Positions 11,881 through 24,013 of a stretch of DNA of 64,000 bases are shown here, piece after piece. The notes beneath the pieces are model-generated. The model did not search any database. It saw only the letters and a program-made list of their open reading frames with translations, and was not told where the DNA came from. The translations under genes and the position numbers were made by a program. The first letter of the stretch is position 1, and each line of letters starts with the position of its first letter. This stretch comes from Aspidapion aeneum (Eukaryota > Arthropoda > Insecta > Coleoptera > Brentidae): assembly GCA_963576565.1 (NCBI GenBank), contig OY755038.1, forward strand, positions 66,957,908 through 67,021,907, given 5' to 3'.

Positions 11881-12860
11881 TAAGAAAAACCGTTATTGAC
11901 CATCACCTTCGCAAAGAAAGCTCACTACTAAGAATATCTATTTTATTTGCGACATGACACTATTGACTATTTCATTTTTGGATAATACCACAAATACTTT
12001 TTTTTTATTAACTTCTTGCGGAACCCCAATTACCGCTTCGCGGAACCCAGTCATGGGTTAGAAGCTAACCTGTGAAATAAGGCAATGCAAATTCAAGAAA
12101 TGCCTGGCCTATATTTTCGGTTTAATGCTTTCATACAATTTGAAATTTGATAAATAATGATTTTATCCTTATTTCCTAAATAGACATTTTTTTTATTTTA
12201 TTTTACACAAGCAAAATTAGTAAGGCAAAAAAACAAATATTTTTTAATATTTATAACAGAAAGGGCCTAAAGACATTGTCCTCTATTATGGGCAAAATTG
12301 TTTTAATTTAGTTTAAAGGTAAATCACAAGGAAAGTATTAAATAACAATATCTTAGTATTGCAGTTACTGTAACAAAAAAATCTTTCCTGTGGTTGATGG
12401 TAGATCTTTGGCAACAGGGAAAATTATTATCAATTTATTTTATGTGACAGTGATGGCACAATGGAACAGTTATGTAGCTTCACCAAATAACAGCATATTT
12501 AAGTTAACTTAAATTAAAAACAAGCAACATTTTAAATAACAGTTTCACAATCTTGCATTAGCTATGCTGAAACGAACCTTAAGTTCTGAGATCGGTGCTT
12601 TGGTTTTTTTTTGAAGAATACCAATTTATATCCTATTTAGACTAAACTCCAGCAAAAGGTACTTATAATTTAAATATGGCTACTAAAGTCCTGCACGGAA
12701 AAGCTTTGACAGGGCAACTAATAAAAGTTTTAAAACATGGTTTTTTTCCATTATTGTTATGCTCTGTTTTATGCTAGAGTCAAGTAGCCCCACTATTACT
12801 TGATTACTGCCATAAATATTAAAATTCTAGTCAAATATAAAAAAAATGTTCTGAAAGAAA
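11881..12860. other. No supported feature
   Basis: A+T-rich stretch with nothing recognised. Confidence 0.4.
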
Positions 12861-12862
12861 TA

Positions 12863-13371
12863 CGAGGGTTGTTTATAAATTTTGCATATAGACCTGGAAT
12901 AAATCAGTAGATAACTTTTAAAGACTTTGTTGTTTGTTGAAGTTGTGTAGAGTGGGGAAACTAATTTTCTTACCTCTAATTCTTTATGTAAAATTTTTGA
13001 ATTGATGTTTTTGAAATCCCCCATGAAGCCTTAATCTCGCGATATATCACATGTGGATCTTCCGTGATGAGCATGCGCACGGCTACGATGTTTTCCTGGG
13101 CTTAAGGCTAATTCGTTCACTCTTGAATTCTCGATACCAATGACAAACTGTCGACTAATTTGGTGCTTCATTACCAAAAACAGAAATCAACTTGGCAAGG
13201 CATTCTTTTTGAGATAATTTACTTCGAAATTTATAAAACATTTAACTATAATTCATAAATTTTCTCGATTTAATTCCATTTTTCGACTGATTGGCTAATT
13301 TAAAAAATTTACTGTGGCTATCAGTGTCGCCCTCTATGTTCCTGTATGCAAAATATAAAAGACAGCCCTCG
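12863..13371 (-). mobile_element. Internally deleted mariner-like element (509 bp)
   Basis: The ends are inverted repeats: CGAGGGTTGT at 12863 and ACAGCCCTCG ending at 13371. Both are flanked by TA (12861-12862 and 13372-13373), the mariner target duplication. Internal blocks (AGTAGATAACTTTTAAAGAC, CTCGCGATATATCACAT, TGGTGCTTCATTAC) match the larger mariner copy at 53911-55034, whose transposase lies on the minus strand. About 600 bp of the transposase is missing here, so this copy cannot make enzyme. Confidence 0.8.
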
Positions 13372-13544
13372 TACGTTAGTCTCATAATGTTTATTTGAAA
13401 TTGTCTTTTGTTAATATTCGAATTATACAATATTAATGCTGATTTCTTTTTAGGTCTGATTATCAACCAAATGGAGGACCTTCACAATCGTAAGTATTTG
13501 TTCAAACCATTACTGCGGTGACTTGAAAAGGGCGCTTAAAAAAT

Positions 13545-13660
13545 TTACGCACAGGAAACATGCGCACAGGGAATATCCTCACAAAAAAAAACTGCACAGA
13601 TATAAATGGGCATGCGAAAAAATTCGCACCCGGAAAAATTCGCACACTGAAGAGTGAGCA
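13545..13660. repeat. Short-period imperfect repeat (CGCACAGG-like)
   Basis: ACGCACAGGAAACATGCGCACAGG-type phrases followed by AAAATTCGCACCCGG and AAAATTCGCACACTG recur with a period of roughly 17-20 bp. It is a decayed minisatellite. The overlapping 74-codon frame at 13560-13784 is taken as chance. Confidence 0.5.
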
Positions 13661-16600
13661 TAGAAAAAAAATGAGTGAGATATTTTATTGTATAGAAGAT
13701 AATAAAGTTGTTGCTAAGGTTAATTCTTTAGTTAGGTTTTTTTATGCACCGGCACCGGAAAGGCTGTCATATCTCATGCCCTAGGGATATGGGGCATGGG
13801 TAACGCACATGCGTAAAGCCACTTTCCACTTATACGTGCCCACCTTGATTTAAAAAACGCATCACGATACTTACATAGATTTGCACTTATTTTAAATGCG
13901 GCGTCGCCTAATGCTTTTTTTTTTAATCAAGGTTGATATGCATACCCAGGTTTAAACCGGGTATAAAACTAGTGGGAGGTTTAATGTAAAAATAAACTAA
14001 ATATTATATAGTGTAAAATAATTGATTTAATTAAAATAAAATTTATATGTTTGAAAATATCAAATATAAATTAACAAATTAAAAAGATTCTTATCTTTTT
14101 CATCAAGAAAATGAAAAAAAAAAGATGCCCTTATATATCCAGGTTCGGCTGGTTGATTAAGTTATTCACTTAGGTTGGTAGGTTGGGTGTATTAACCAGG
14201 TTATTTGATCTTGGAGACGCTGCATTTCTCCTCATTATGCTTTATTTAGCACGAGCATAACCGTAAAATAAAAAGGAATGAAATTGGTTTATGATGTTGG
14301 TATCTGAAGCATGATGTATACTGAAGAAATACCAACCTTTAATTTACAGCTTCTGACTGGACTTTTAAGGCAAATTTTGCCGTCGCGACGGAGACAAATA
14401 TAACCTGCTTCTGTTTCAGATACCCAAATCATTATTTTATAAAATCTGCTTTTATTAAATTGTTATGCTCGGGCTGAGTGAAGCCCAATGGTTGGGCAAA
14501 ATTTCCGAAGTTGTGGTGATTTTGATATAAATTGATACGATTAATAACCTTATGAAGACATTTACAAAACTCATATTTTTTTTTCGGGCGACCGACGTAA
14601 TATATGCGGCGTCGCGACTCTCAAATGTGACGTGACATTGATCCAGATTTTCTGAAATAACTTAATAACTACATTAGGTAGGACAGTTCTAATTTCACTT
14701 TTAGGCAGACAATAAGTGTGCCTTTCTAACAAGGTATTACACTCTAGAAGCGTGATTAAGTTCCATTAAATAAAAATTGTTAAATTTAGTTTTCATCAAA
14801 ACTTACATTTTTGTATGTTTCCTTAATTTTGGTTTATCTGAAACGGTTAAGTGATTTTAGGGGTGATTTTGGGTTTGGTTGCAAACTAAGGTTCCTTTTG
14901 AGTCTGCCTATAAGAATATATTATAACTTAGATTTTTGACTTGCAGCAAATGATGCAAAAAATTTTTGAATTTGGTCAAGTCAGTTTTTTTATAAAATCC
15001 ATGGATTTCGCTCATAACAAAAACATTTTTTTACTACACTTTATTTTGAACTATTTTTTTCTTAAGTTTTTATTATTATGTTTTAGAATTTAAAGAAAAT
15101 ATAAAAAAATATATTGCAGTTGAAAAAAAAATAGTCAGGGAGTTTGGGAATTTAATCCAAACACAAGAAATGATACTTTAAAAATCCTTGAATTTTGAGT
15201 CAATTTTGGCACCTCTTCATTCATGTCCATGGGATTTTTATATTTCCCGGGTAATTTTGTTCCTCCAAGAGAATTTACTTTCTAAAGGAACAAGCTTTCA
15301 AAACTTGTGTAAATCTCCAAAAACCATATTGAAGTTTTCATGGCATTTGCCCCCAAAAATAGCTATTTTATAAAAACAAGTCATTACTGTTATTAACTTG
15401 CTGTTGATCTATGACTTGAACTTAAATATAGAAATTTTTGTGCTTCCATTATATAAAGCATTAATTTTTTTTTAATTAGTGTGGGTGCTGACCACATACT
15501 TACCAGTTTATTAAAATATCGGGTAAAGCAAAAAAAAAGAAAAAAAAACGGAAATTATTTTTCTTTATAACTCTTGAACTGTGCTTCCGATTTTATTAAA
15601 AAAAGCTGATGTTTGCAGGAAATTAATCAGGATTTTAAGAAAAAAAATTCTCCGCAATCTTGAAATTACAAGATCGCGCACAAAATCATGTTAAACCCTT
15701 TAAATTTGCTTGTTTATTTTTATGTTCCAGATCTTTTTTGAGTTTTTTTTTAATTTATAAAAAAGTCCTATTTCTGCCACGCACGGACGAGGTACGCATT
15801 ACTAAAATCAGTTGGATTGTTCCACAAAAAAAATTTTTGTTTTAACCTTTATTGTACAGATTTCAATTCATTTCCTAATAAATTAATTATTACTAAACCG
15901 ATTTTCCTCAAATAAAAAGTAGCAGTAGACAAAAATTAATTGCGCTTTAAGGGTCCCTATCGAAATTTATCATCTTCTTAAAATCCAAGATGGCGGTCAG
16001 AATCAAACGTAACCTTTCAAAGAGGTTTGTTTATTCTTATGTTTCGAGAAACTATTCGTTTTTTTTTAAAAGCTCTTTATCCGCCGCACAGAACAAAACT
16101 TAAACCATTAAAATTGGCTTAGCAGTTTCGGAAATATTAATTTTTATTTTAACCATTGATAGAGCAAAAATGTTTCACAAACTATACGATTGCCTAATTC
16201 TGTCTGCATTTCAGATTGTTCCCAAATTCATTAAAACTAAACAGATTTCAATTAAATGAAAAGTATCATAGTGAGAATCGATTGCTCTTTGAGCATCACC
16301 ATAGCAACTTTCGTCAATTTTTAAATCAAAGGTGGCCGACTAAATAATATTTGTATCTTTATGAAGGATCGCTATTTTTAGTTGCGAGTAATTTTCACCG
16401 CCTATCGATATTAACCATGCTGCGTTTTTGTTCATTAACAGCAGTTCATTAATAAGGAATTCATAAGCAAAGAAATGCAAGCAGAATTAAAAATGCAAAC
16501 AAGAAATCCATCCCAAATTTTTAGGCTCATAGATTGTTCGCTTATTTCCGAAGAAAGTGTATTTTTACCATATAATAATATTTTTTTTTACTTCCTGTTA

Positions 16601-17400
16601 ACTTTGATAAATTATTATAATCCAAAAAACTATTTTGTCTGGGGGTAAGGACATCAACGACGCAGTCATCTAAGGTCTTGTTATAAAAGGGCCGCCAAAT
16701 GCGTACAATAAAACGAAAAATTTATTAAAAAATTAATAACACCACTTGCGAAGTGCAATTCACTCTATTAAAATCGATGATATAGTTAAAAAGTTTTAAT
16801 TAATAATAGTGATTGTTTTTTTGGGGCAACCGGTATATATAAATATATATATAACATTTTAAAGAATTCTATGGTCAGGAGAGGCATCAAAATAGGCGGC
16901 CAATACTCCAGTCCCGGACCTAAACCTAATAATTATAAAAACATGTAATTTAAAATTCTCTAGTTAGAAAAAACAAAAATTTATAATTTCCGAAATAGAA
17001 AAGAAATACTTATTAACTTAGATATTTATGAAATAATAAACTCCGCTAGCGATATTTTTGAAATACCGGTAATTTTGTAAAAAAATGCAACTTACCAAGA
17101 AACCTAAATAAGTTTTGTTGCGAAATTGTATTAAAAGATTCTGATTTTCTTCTCTACGAACGCACATTGTTTTTGACACAATTATTCCAAGCCATCAGAT
17201 TTCCAACTACTTGGAGCCATATATAACTATGAGATACTTGAAATAATACTCTAGAGGTGGTATTGCATGGAGTAGGATTTCCTTAAGGTTGATAAGTATA
17301 TCAGTAGTAACTCAGGCGACCAACAAATTGGGAGGAAACATGATGAGGCCTCCGCAATGCTTAATTTCAAATTCACTATTACAGGTATTATGGGAAGAAT
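13661..17400. other. Long A+T-rich stretch without supported feature
   Basis: No domain, RNA gene or clean repeat was recognised. The short open frames here (for example 15188-15373 and 15660-15845) are low-complexity. The left LTR begins immediately after this stretch. Confidence 0.4.
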
Positions 17401-18383
17401 TGTCGGGTGTGATTTTGGTTAAATCAATCCCTAAATGCGAGTGTACCGTTAGGATCTCGCATGTATGGTTGATCCAATCAATAATCCAAATAAAATAAAA
17501 AGAACCAAATAATTAAATTGACAAATTTATAATTGATAAATAAAAAACTCTGTTACATAAACGATGTCCAAAATTATTAATTGTGTAAGTTAATAAAATA
17601 ATAAAATAAAATCAAAAACATCAAAAAAACATAAAATCAAAAGCAATATAAAATTAAGTAACAGCAAGAAAAGATCCAAGTGACAATTTAAGCTAAATAC
17701 ACAAAATATAACTTACCAGAGTACTATCGGGAAATACTGCCCTGGTGGCATGTATATCATTTTGAACAACAATTATTATTTTGAAAAAATAAAATAAAAA
17801 TACTAAAATGTTAATTTATCAAAAATTAACTTTTAAGTGAAGTTAACTTTAAGCTTAATAACCTCAAGACTCAAAACTGAACTACCGACTTGTTTCCTCA
17901 AAGTTACGCTTTTTATGCAAGGGAGGCTGGGACAACCTACCCTGGTAGGGAACTCATTATCCCCCCTTTGGAGAGCTTGGGGGAACCAAGTCAGTGGCGT
18001 TTCTTATAATCCTAGATTTTACTCTATCATTATAGTTAATGTGTTAGACAAGAAAACCTAACCAAAAACAGAAATAAAATAACATTTTTATTGACAACAC
18101 TTTCTTATCTCAAAGTTTTTTGATAGCCAATCACGATAAAGGGAAAACCCTCTATCTACTTGATGTATCCCCTCGTTTAACCATTACGACTCCCACTCTA
18201 GACTTTTCGGTAGTTTTCCTGTCATCAACCAATTTTCTGTGTGGTAGGCGGCAACCAGTTGTTTACCATTTTGGAGGGAGGCGGAACCACTTTCTTATCT
18301 TAACAGAACCATATTTTGCGTTTTTCGTTTTTCCAAGATGGTTTCATACAGTGGCACAGTCAGGGGTAAATTCATTCCTGACA
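17401..18383 (-). repeat. 3' LTR of the Ty3/gypsy element
   Basis: 983 bp, TGTCGGG at the left edge and CCTGACA at the right edge. On the minus strand it reads TGTCAGG...CCCGACA, a 4-bp inverted terminus. It differs from the LTR at 27164-28146 at about 8 positions, all substitutions by eye. Short open frames inside it (17837-18061, 18120-18455) also occur in the other LTR and are not taken as genes. Confidence 0.95.
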
Positions 18384-18403
18384 TATGCCCCCCGCCAATT
18401 TGT
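18384..18403 (-). other. Polypurine-tract-like sequence next to the 3' LTR
   Basis: On the minus strand GGCGGGGGGCATA lies directly upstream of the 3' LTR. A G-rich tract in this place is the expected plus-strand primer of LTR elements. The four non-purine-rich bases next to the LTR make the exact primer end uncertain. Confidence 0.55.
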
Positions 18404-19133
18404 CGGCGACCTCGACGATAAGACGTCCCATGGGTCAAAGGTTGTTTGGATTTGACTATAACCAAACTCTGGAACCATTCATCTATTCTGTGGTATTGAC
18501 ATCGAATGCTGGGAGTCGTTTTTAGGCTGTTCGGTGTATTTCCATGTGTTGCACACCATTGACATGTAACAAAACGAGGCATTAGTTCTGGGCTTATCAG
18601 TGTTGGAAGAGTATGAGAGATTTTGTGGTTGTCTTTACAATATTAAAAATTTTAAACTTTAGTTACTTAATCCTGTCTAATTTTTTATTTTGAAATAAAA
18701 TATATCAAAAGCTGATTTTATACATACAAAAATGATTTAAACTATTATAGAACAAAATTTAGTTATAATTATAATACTTTTTATAAGTTGGGTCTATGTA
18801 ACAGAGCCGTACTTAAACACTAAGTAGGTAATTTATAATCTCTTGTTGCTTATTTCCATTCAATACATACAATAAGCAAAAAGATATCTTAATTTTACCA
18901 AAAAAATCTCTCAAGCTTTTTGCATAATAAACATATTATGACTAATATGTGTACATGCGTATCGAAACATCTTAAAACTCGAGTTTAAAAAATGGTTTCG
19001 GTAAAGGTTAATAAGGTTTCTTATTAGCCCAACCGAACCTAACCTCTCAATAGGTAGGTCTTTTTGTACCAGCTGGTTTTGATTGATTTTCCCCAAAAAA
19101 AATTTTTTTTATTTTTTTTATTATATCTTGAGT
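18404..19133 (-). other. 3' untranslated part of the gypsy element
   Basis: About 730 bp between the env-like gene and the purine tract. The minus-strand frame 18295-18582 (95 codons, containing CQWCATHGNTPN) crosses into the LTR and matches nothing I know. The frame 18911-19096 (61 codons) is equally unassigned. I cannot say whether either is a gene. Confidence 0.4.
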
Positions 19134-20032
19134 TTACTCTGTATTGAGTAAAACTTGAAAATTTTCACCTGATGGAAGTGAAATTGTTGCAACTTGATTT
19201 TTTGTTATTAATTCCGGTAAATTAGTGTTGTTCTTCTTTTTTTTGAAAAATTTTATTAAGAAAATTATCATTATCCCCACTAAAAAAAGTAACATGCATG
19301 TAATTTAAAAAATTAATAGGACCTCCTCAGTTTTTAAAACAATCTCGAGATTTTTTAAATCTTCTGCTGTAACTGATTTATAAAACGAGAACATTGCTAT
19401 TATGCTTTGCTTCCACAGGATATATAAAATAATAAACGACAAAATTATATTCCAACAAAGAAATAAACCATTGTGCATATTGAATAACGTAGGTGGCTGA
19501 AGTGTTTTAATTTCATGAAAGTCGCTGACTATGTGTCTGACTGCCTCTGCTGTTGAAAGATTGAGATAAGGAGTTGCCATCGACCAATTCTGATTTAGGC
19601 ATTCCTTAAGATTTGTAAATACAGGGCTCGCCAAATGATTTTTGTCAAAAGAAATTAAAAATGATTCCAAAGTTGTCCATACTGTAGGAATCAAATGGAT
19701 TCCTAAAGATGGCAAAATAATTTTTTGACTGCAAGGAAATCGTTTTTTAATCAAATTCAATTCATTTCTATGGCTCCTGGCTGGTCATAAAAATGTTCTG
19801 GTAAAAATTGTTCTTTATTTGGACATTTTATCTTTACTTTTCTTTTTAAATGAGTAAAAATAAAAGTGTCATCGTCAACTTTCGAGATGATTGTTTGATT
19901 TGAGTGATGACATTTTAAGGGACAAACTTGTGACAGTTCCTTAATGGTTTTGCCAAGAAGTAAATTTTGAGAACAAGTACTTCCAAAAGAAGTATCTGAC
20001 AAATATAATGGCAAATAGCAAAGTTTATCTTT
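19134..20032 (-). pseudogene. env: env-like gene, C-terminal part with membrane anchor
   Basis: This continues the env-like frame from 20033 after an in-frame TAA. It runs through 20014-19757, a frameshift at about 19755-19765, then 19760-19305, a second in-frame TAA at 19305-19307, and an open tail to a TAA at 19134. The 19760-19305 piece has a hydrophobic stretch (LFLCWNIILSFIILYILW). The tail after the TAA has another (CMLLFLVGIMIIFLIKFF) followed by lysines, which looks like the true transmembrane anchor with its short cytoplasmic tail. Cys-rich text before this (PLKCHH, KIKCPN, LKECLNQNW) fits a disulphide-bonded ectodomain. The copy as sequenced cannot make a full-length envelope protein. 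The identification rests on position and architecture, not on a close sequence match. Confidence 0.65.
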
Positions 20033-20725
20033 TTATGGTTGACATTCTTGTATTAAAGTTCCTGTTATAGGCCTTACTGATACCAAAGTGTCGTCATAAG
20101 AGCTAGAATTTTTAGCTACCGCTATAAAATGATTTTGTTGTAACAATGTACAAGTTGTGTTATACCAAGCAAAAGGTATAGGCAAAAGTTCATAAAGTTT
20201 CCAACTAACCTTACTGGTTTTTATTGGAATTTTTACTGTGACAACAGTATATGTTTTACTGATAGCGCAATCAGCAATTGGAATTTGATAATATTTTGAG
20301 ATATCAGTAAATGGTATTGCTAATTCGTTATCATAAATTTGAATAATTTTTGAGATATTTTTAAGTTCTTCTTGAAGTTTTCTTGGAGTTATTGTAAATT
20401 GTGGAATAAAATGAAATCTACACGAATTTGATAATTCTTGATTTTTAAATGTTAATAATAATTCAAGTGAAGCTAACAAATTTTTAAATATTTCGCGTCT
20501 TAAATAAATGTCATTTTTACTAGAATCTAAAAACTTTTGTAGATTTTTAACTTTAGTCTCTAAAATTTTAAAATTTGATGATTCAAGATGCGAAAAATTT
20601 TTATAATTATCCAAAAAATTATTAAATTGATATTGAAAATTTTGATAAATTTTGGAAACTTCATTTTTTAAATTTGTATAATCCATATACAAATTTTCAA
20701 ACTGCCTTTTGGTAACCAAACCGGA
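20033..20725 (-). pseudogene. env: env-like gene, fusion-subunit ectodomain
   Basis: The frame 20719-20033 (228 codons) lies in the same reading frame as the furin-site ORF upstream and is separated from it by one TGA at about 20724. The first 60 residues are heptad-like and predicted coiled coil (leucine, phenylalanine and isoleucine spaced 3-4 apart, many Asn and Lys), as expected for the helical region that follows a fusion peptide in class I fusion proteins. Later residues include two NTT/NSS-type glycosylation sites and two Cys pairs (DCAISKTY, NTTCTLL). It ends in TAA at 20033, after which the frame remains open, so this too is an internal stop, not the natural end. Confidence 0.65.
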
Positions 20726-21109
20726 TCACCATGACATTGCTTCACCCAAAAAATCTAAAGATCTTTTTGACCTACCCTGTATATCTGCAGAATCTCTAGC
20801 GGCCATATTATTGTTTATGGAAACATCATGCAACAACGCTGTGAAGTTTAGTCTTAATCCGTCGATCTCCTGGAGAATTGCGCAATCGTGCGTGTCCAGG
20901 CAGTGTTCTTTTTCGGCGGTGCGCAGTGTTGCGTAATTCCATACGGTTGGTAATTGCGGTACTTCAAAAATGAGTGGAAACGAACTTTCGTATATCGTGA
21001 CGTCGGGAAGTTTGTGTAAATGTGCCCCTGGCACAATTTTTATTGGTGTATTTGTTGAAAATCCAAAACTTATTAGTGATAACCTCAAACATAAGAAAAA
21101 AATACGTTA
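20726..21109 (-). pseudogene. env: env-like gene, N-terminal part with furin site
   Basis: The open frame begins after a TAA at about 21112 and has no ATG of its own. The first residues are hydrophobic (FFLCLRLSLISFGF) and look like a signal peptide. The part before residue 115 has two Cys (EHCLDTHDC) and an NFT glycosylation site. RSKR is followed by SLDFLGEAMSW: a furin cleavage site followed by a hydrophobic start, as in baculovirus F-type and errantivirus envelope proteins. The missing start codon fits either translation from a spliced subgenomic mRNA, as known for errantivirus env, or a one-base loss near the out-of-frame ATG at about 21093. The frame is interrupted by TGA right after the furin-site region. 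Confidence 0.7.
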
Positions 21110-21401
21110 TTTTCTGTTAAATCCTAGAAAAAATAATATTTAATAAAATTAATCTAATTTTATGAGTGATGGTGGTTAATCCTATGTTTGAAAACCCAGA
21201 TGAAAATGACAAGCATACGCTTCTTACCTACAAGCGTATATCATAGTATAGTGTAATATATACTTCTCCTGCAATAAGTATATATCTTAATTATAACTAA
21301 AAAAAAATACTTAGAAAGTTAGTAAATAAACATATTAACCAAAAAATTGTACCATTTTTTTTTAATGGTAATAAAAAATAATTAAAAATGAAAATAAAAT
21401 A

Positions 21402-21906
21402 TTAATTGTTAGAATTTTCTTCTTGATTTTCAAGCACGTCTAAGACATCTTCTATGTTTTGATTATTATGTGGATTATTTTGGGCCTGACGATTATTTTG
21501 TTCCTGATCAAAAATGTTATAAATCTCATCTATAAAACTTTCATCCATGTAAGGGATTGAATAAAAATTTGGAAACGTTTCATTTATTGTTAAAATGCAC
21601 ATGCAGTGCGAATAAAGTTCTAATGCTTTTTCACTCAAACTGTTCATCGTCAACTGATGGTAACATTGGGCAGCTCCTTCAGGATTATATATAGGGCTAC
21701 TTATATATTCTTTCGCCCAATTAGCGAAATGGCCCAATTCGGCCTCCAAAGGTACAATTTTTTGCTCAAACAAAAGATGAAATAAGTCATCCAGTTCTAT
21801 TTTATTTACGACTGCTGGTTTAATAACGCGAGAATAATATTCCCACCACCAGAGGAAGTTAGCACAGTTGAGCTGGATCTCCTGGCCGTAAGAATTGGAA
21901 CTGAAA
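21402..21906 (-). CDS. Extra ORF between pol and env, unknown function
   Basis: A 123-codon track (21773-21402) is open further upstream to about 21900, giving about 165 codons. It has no obvious ATG at its start. Its upstream edge is TATTTTTCAG (minus strand, near 21903-21912), a textbook 3' splice acceptor with polypyrimidine tract, so it may be the second exon of a spliced transcript. The protein starts with a Trp/Tyr-rich segment (NFLWWWEYYSRVIKP), has moderately hydrophobic middle residues and an acidic Asn/Gln/Glu-rich tail (QNNPHNNQNIEDVLDVLENQ). I know no match. It could be an accessory protein of the element, an env exon, or a captured host exon. It is the only long frame of the element without a visible break. 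Confidence 0.45.
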
Positions 21907-22002
21907 AATAGGTGAGTTTTTGTTAAAAATGTTTATTTACATGAATTATTTGATTATTTTAGGTCAATTAATAATGACGTATATTTTTTCCTTTTTTTAT
22001 TT

Positions 22003-22621
22003 TTAATTCTCCGCATTTTCCTCCCATGAATCATAGTATGGTAAAATACGAGAGACATGCACGACGTCTTTTTTTTAATTTTTTAATGTTCCTTTGCGAA
22101 TTAAATAATCTACCTCATTTAGCTTTTTTTCCACGATATAAGGACCAAAGTATTTTAATAGCAATTTTTCAGTACGCCCCACCTTTCGGATCGGTACAAA
22201 AATTTTAACTTTTTCGCCTTTTTCAAATTCAATATGCCTATGCTTGCTGTCATAGCGAATTTTGTCTTGCGCTTGTCTATCCTGTATATTTTTTATCGCG
22301 TTATTACGTACTACAAGGGCCCTCTTTCTAATTTCACTCACAAATTCCATTTTTGTGGGTAAATTAAGGGAAGCATCAGTTGGCAATACTGGTTCTCTGG
22401 CATAAACCAACATAAAAGGGCTATACTTGGTTGTGCTTTGAACTGATGTGTTATAACTAAAAACCGCGTGACAAACATACTCGCACCAATCATCGTGATT
22501 TGAATTGGTGTATAAACTTAAGATATTTGCTAAAGTTTTGTTTAGTCGTTCACAGAGCCCATTTGTTTGGGGATGAAAAGATGTAGTAAAAAGTGATGTT
22601 ATTCCCATAATTTTTAAAAGT
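22003..22621 (-). pseudogene. pol: pol: integrase C-terminal half
   Basis: The frame open from about 22621 carries the third catalytic residue of integrase in HPQTNGLCERLNKTLA (Glu in CERLNK). Next comes a conserved segment (FSYNTSVQSTTKYSPFMLVY) and the GPY/F-type module (LLKYFGPYIVEKKL..VDYLIR). At the 8-T run 22069-22076 the frame slips. In the next frame the typical gypsy pol terminus VVHVSR..PYYD follows and stops at TAA 22003-22005, which I take as the original end of pol. The upstream junction with the previous pol piece (22609-22622) is a one-base shift that is not in a homopolymer. Confidence 0.85.
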
Positions 22622-22622
22622 T

Positions 22623-24013
22623 CTAGACCAATTCACTTTTGAACTGGGCTCCGCGATCTGATAAAATAAAAGATGGAGTCCCGTGTCTGGTTATGACGTT
22701 TTCTAGTAAAAATTGAGCTACAGATTCTGCCTTGGCGTTTTTTAAGGGTTTTGCCTCAGCCCAACGGGTCGCAAAATCAATACATACACAAATAAATGTA
22801 TTAGAGTTTTTACTTATTCTAAAAGGACCTAGCAAATCGATACCAATTTTTTGAAAAGGGGTGCCCACTTTTAGGGGTTGTAACAAACCTGCTGGCTTGG
22901 TTGTCGTTCCTTTTCGGAGTTGACAGTCTTGACAACCTTTCACATATTTAGCTACGTCTTTTTGCATACCATCCCAATAATACCTATATTTAATTTTATT
23001 ATATGTTTTGAGAAAACCTAAATGACCTGATAAAGGTTCATTATGATTAGAAAATAAAACTTCATGTTTTACTGCGTTAGGTATTACCAACAGTTCGGAG
23101 TTTCCTTTATCGCTTGTGTTGCGTTTATATAAAACATTTTCGATTAAAATATAAGATTTTGATTTTTTCCGATCTAATAACGAAAAATTAATATCGTCCG
23201 GATTTTTTAAAATAGACATAATTTTTTCTAGTTTTTTGTCATTTTTCTGCAAAGTTGCAATTGAGTCACTGTCGAGAATGTATGTCGGTACGTCGTAGTC
23301 GTCCGGGTCTATTACAGAGTCCGGATAGTCTATCGGATTTCTAGATAAACAGTCCGCATCTCTGTGTGCTTTTCCACTTTTATGTTTTACAGTATATGTA
23401 AAATCGCTAAGTTTTATGGACCATCTGGCCAATCTTCCATTTAAATTTTTTATATTTTTTAACCAACACAAGGCATGATGATCGGATACTATGTCAACTT
23501 GTCTTCCGTACACTAAAGGGCGGAGTTTAGTTAAACTCCAAACTGCGGTTAACGCTTCTAGTTCTGAAGAACTGTAATTAGTCTCTGGCTTCGACAAAGT
23601 TCTGGAAAGGTAAACAACGGGATGCAATTCGTTTTTTTCATTTTTTTGTAAAAGAATAGCACCTAGTCCCAATTTTGAGGCGTCTATTCTTAATTCACAG
23701 TCTAAATTTGGATTAAAATGAGCTAGTACGGGAGCTGACGTTAGTTTTGACTTTAGTTCCTCAAATGCGTCTTGGTGTTCTTTTGTCCATTTAAATTTAA
23801 CATCCTGTTTAATTAAATTATATAGGGGTTTAGCAATTTTAGAGAAGTCTGGAATGTGTCGCCTATAAAAATTCATCATTCCAAGAATACTTTGAACTTT
23901 TTTTACTGTTTTTGGGGGTTGAAGGGCCTGAACTGCGAAAATTTTTTCGGGTTTTATCCCTTCCTTTGAGACTATGAAACCTAGTATTTTAATTGTTTCC
24001 AACGCAAATTTAC
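22623..24013 (-). pseudogene. pol: pol: RT connection, RNase H and integrase N-terminal half
   Basis: 459 codons from 24002. The start, ETIKILGFIVSKEGI, is the RT thumb/connection of Ty3/gypsy elements, followed by NFYRRHIPDFSKIAKPLY. The RNase H domain follows: LRIDASKLGLGAILLQ, YSSSELEALTAVWSL and VDIVSDHHALCWL, with the Asp, Glu, Asp residues present. The integrase zinc-binding HHCC region is visible as SGHLGFLKTYNKI..GCQDCQLRKG. The catalytic core has the first Asp in KIGIDLLGPF and the second in LSDRGAQFKSELV. The frame ends at a TAG at about 22623 through a one-base shift before the conserved Glu. The upstream frame joins at the 8-T run 24015-24022. Confidence 0.9.

Noticed and set aside
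17837..18455. Open frames inside the LTRs (also at 27600-28194)
   Set aside because: They are present in both LTRs simply because the LTRs are nearly identical, and have no recognisable domain. The second frame differs at its end where the LTR stops.
18295..18582. 95-codon minus-strand frame with a CQWCATHG segment
   Set aside because: It crosses the LTR boundary and polypurine tract. The Cys/His text suggests a metal-binding motif, but no family could be named.
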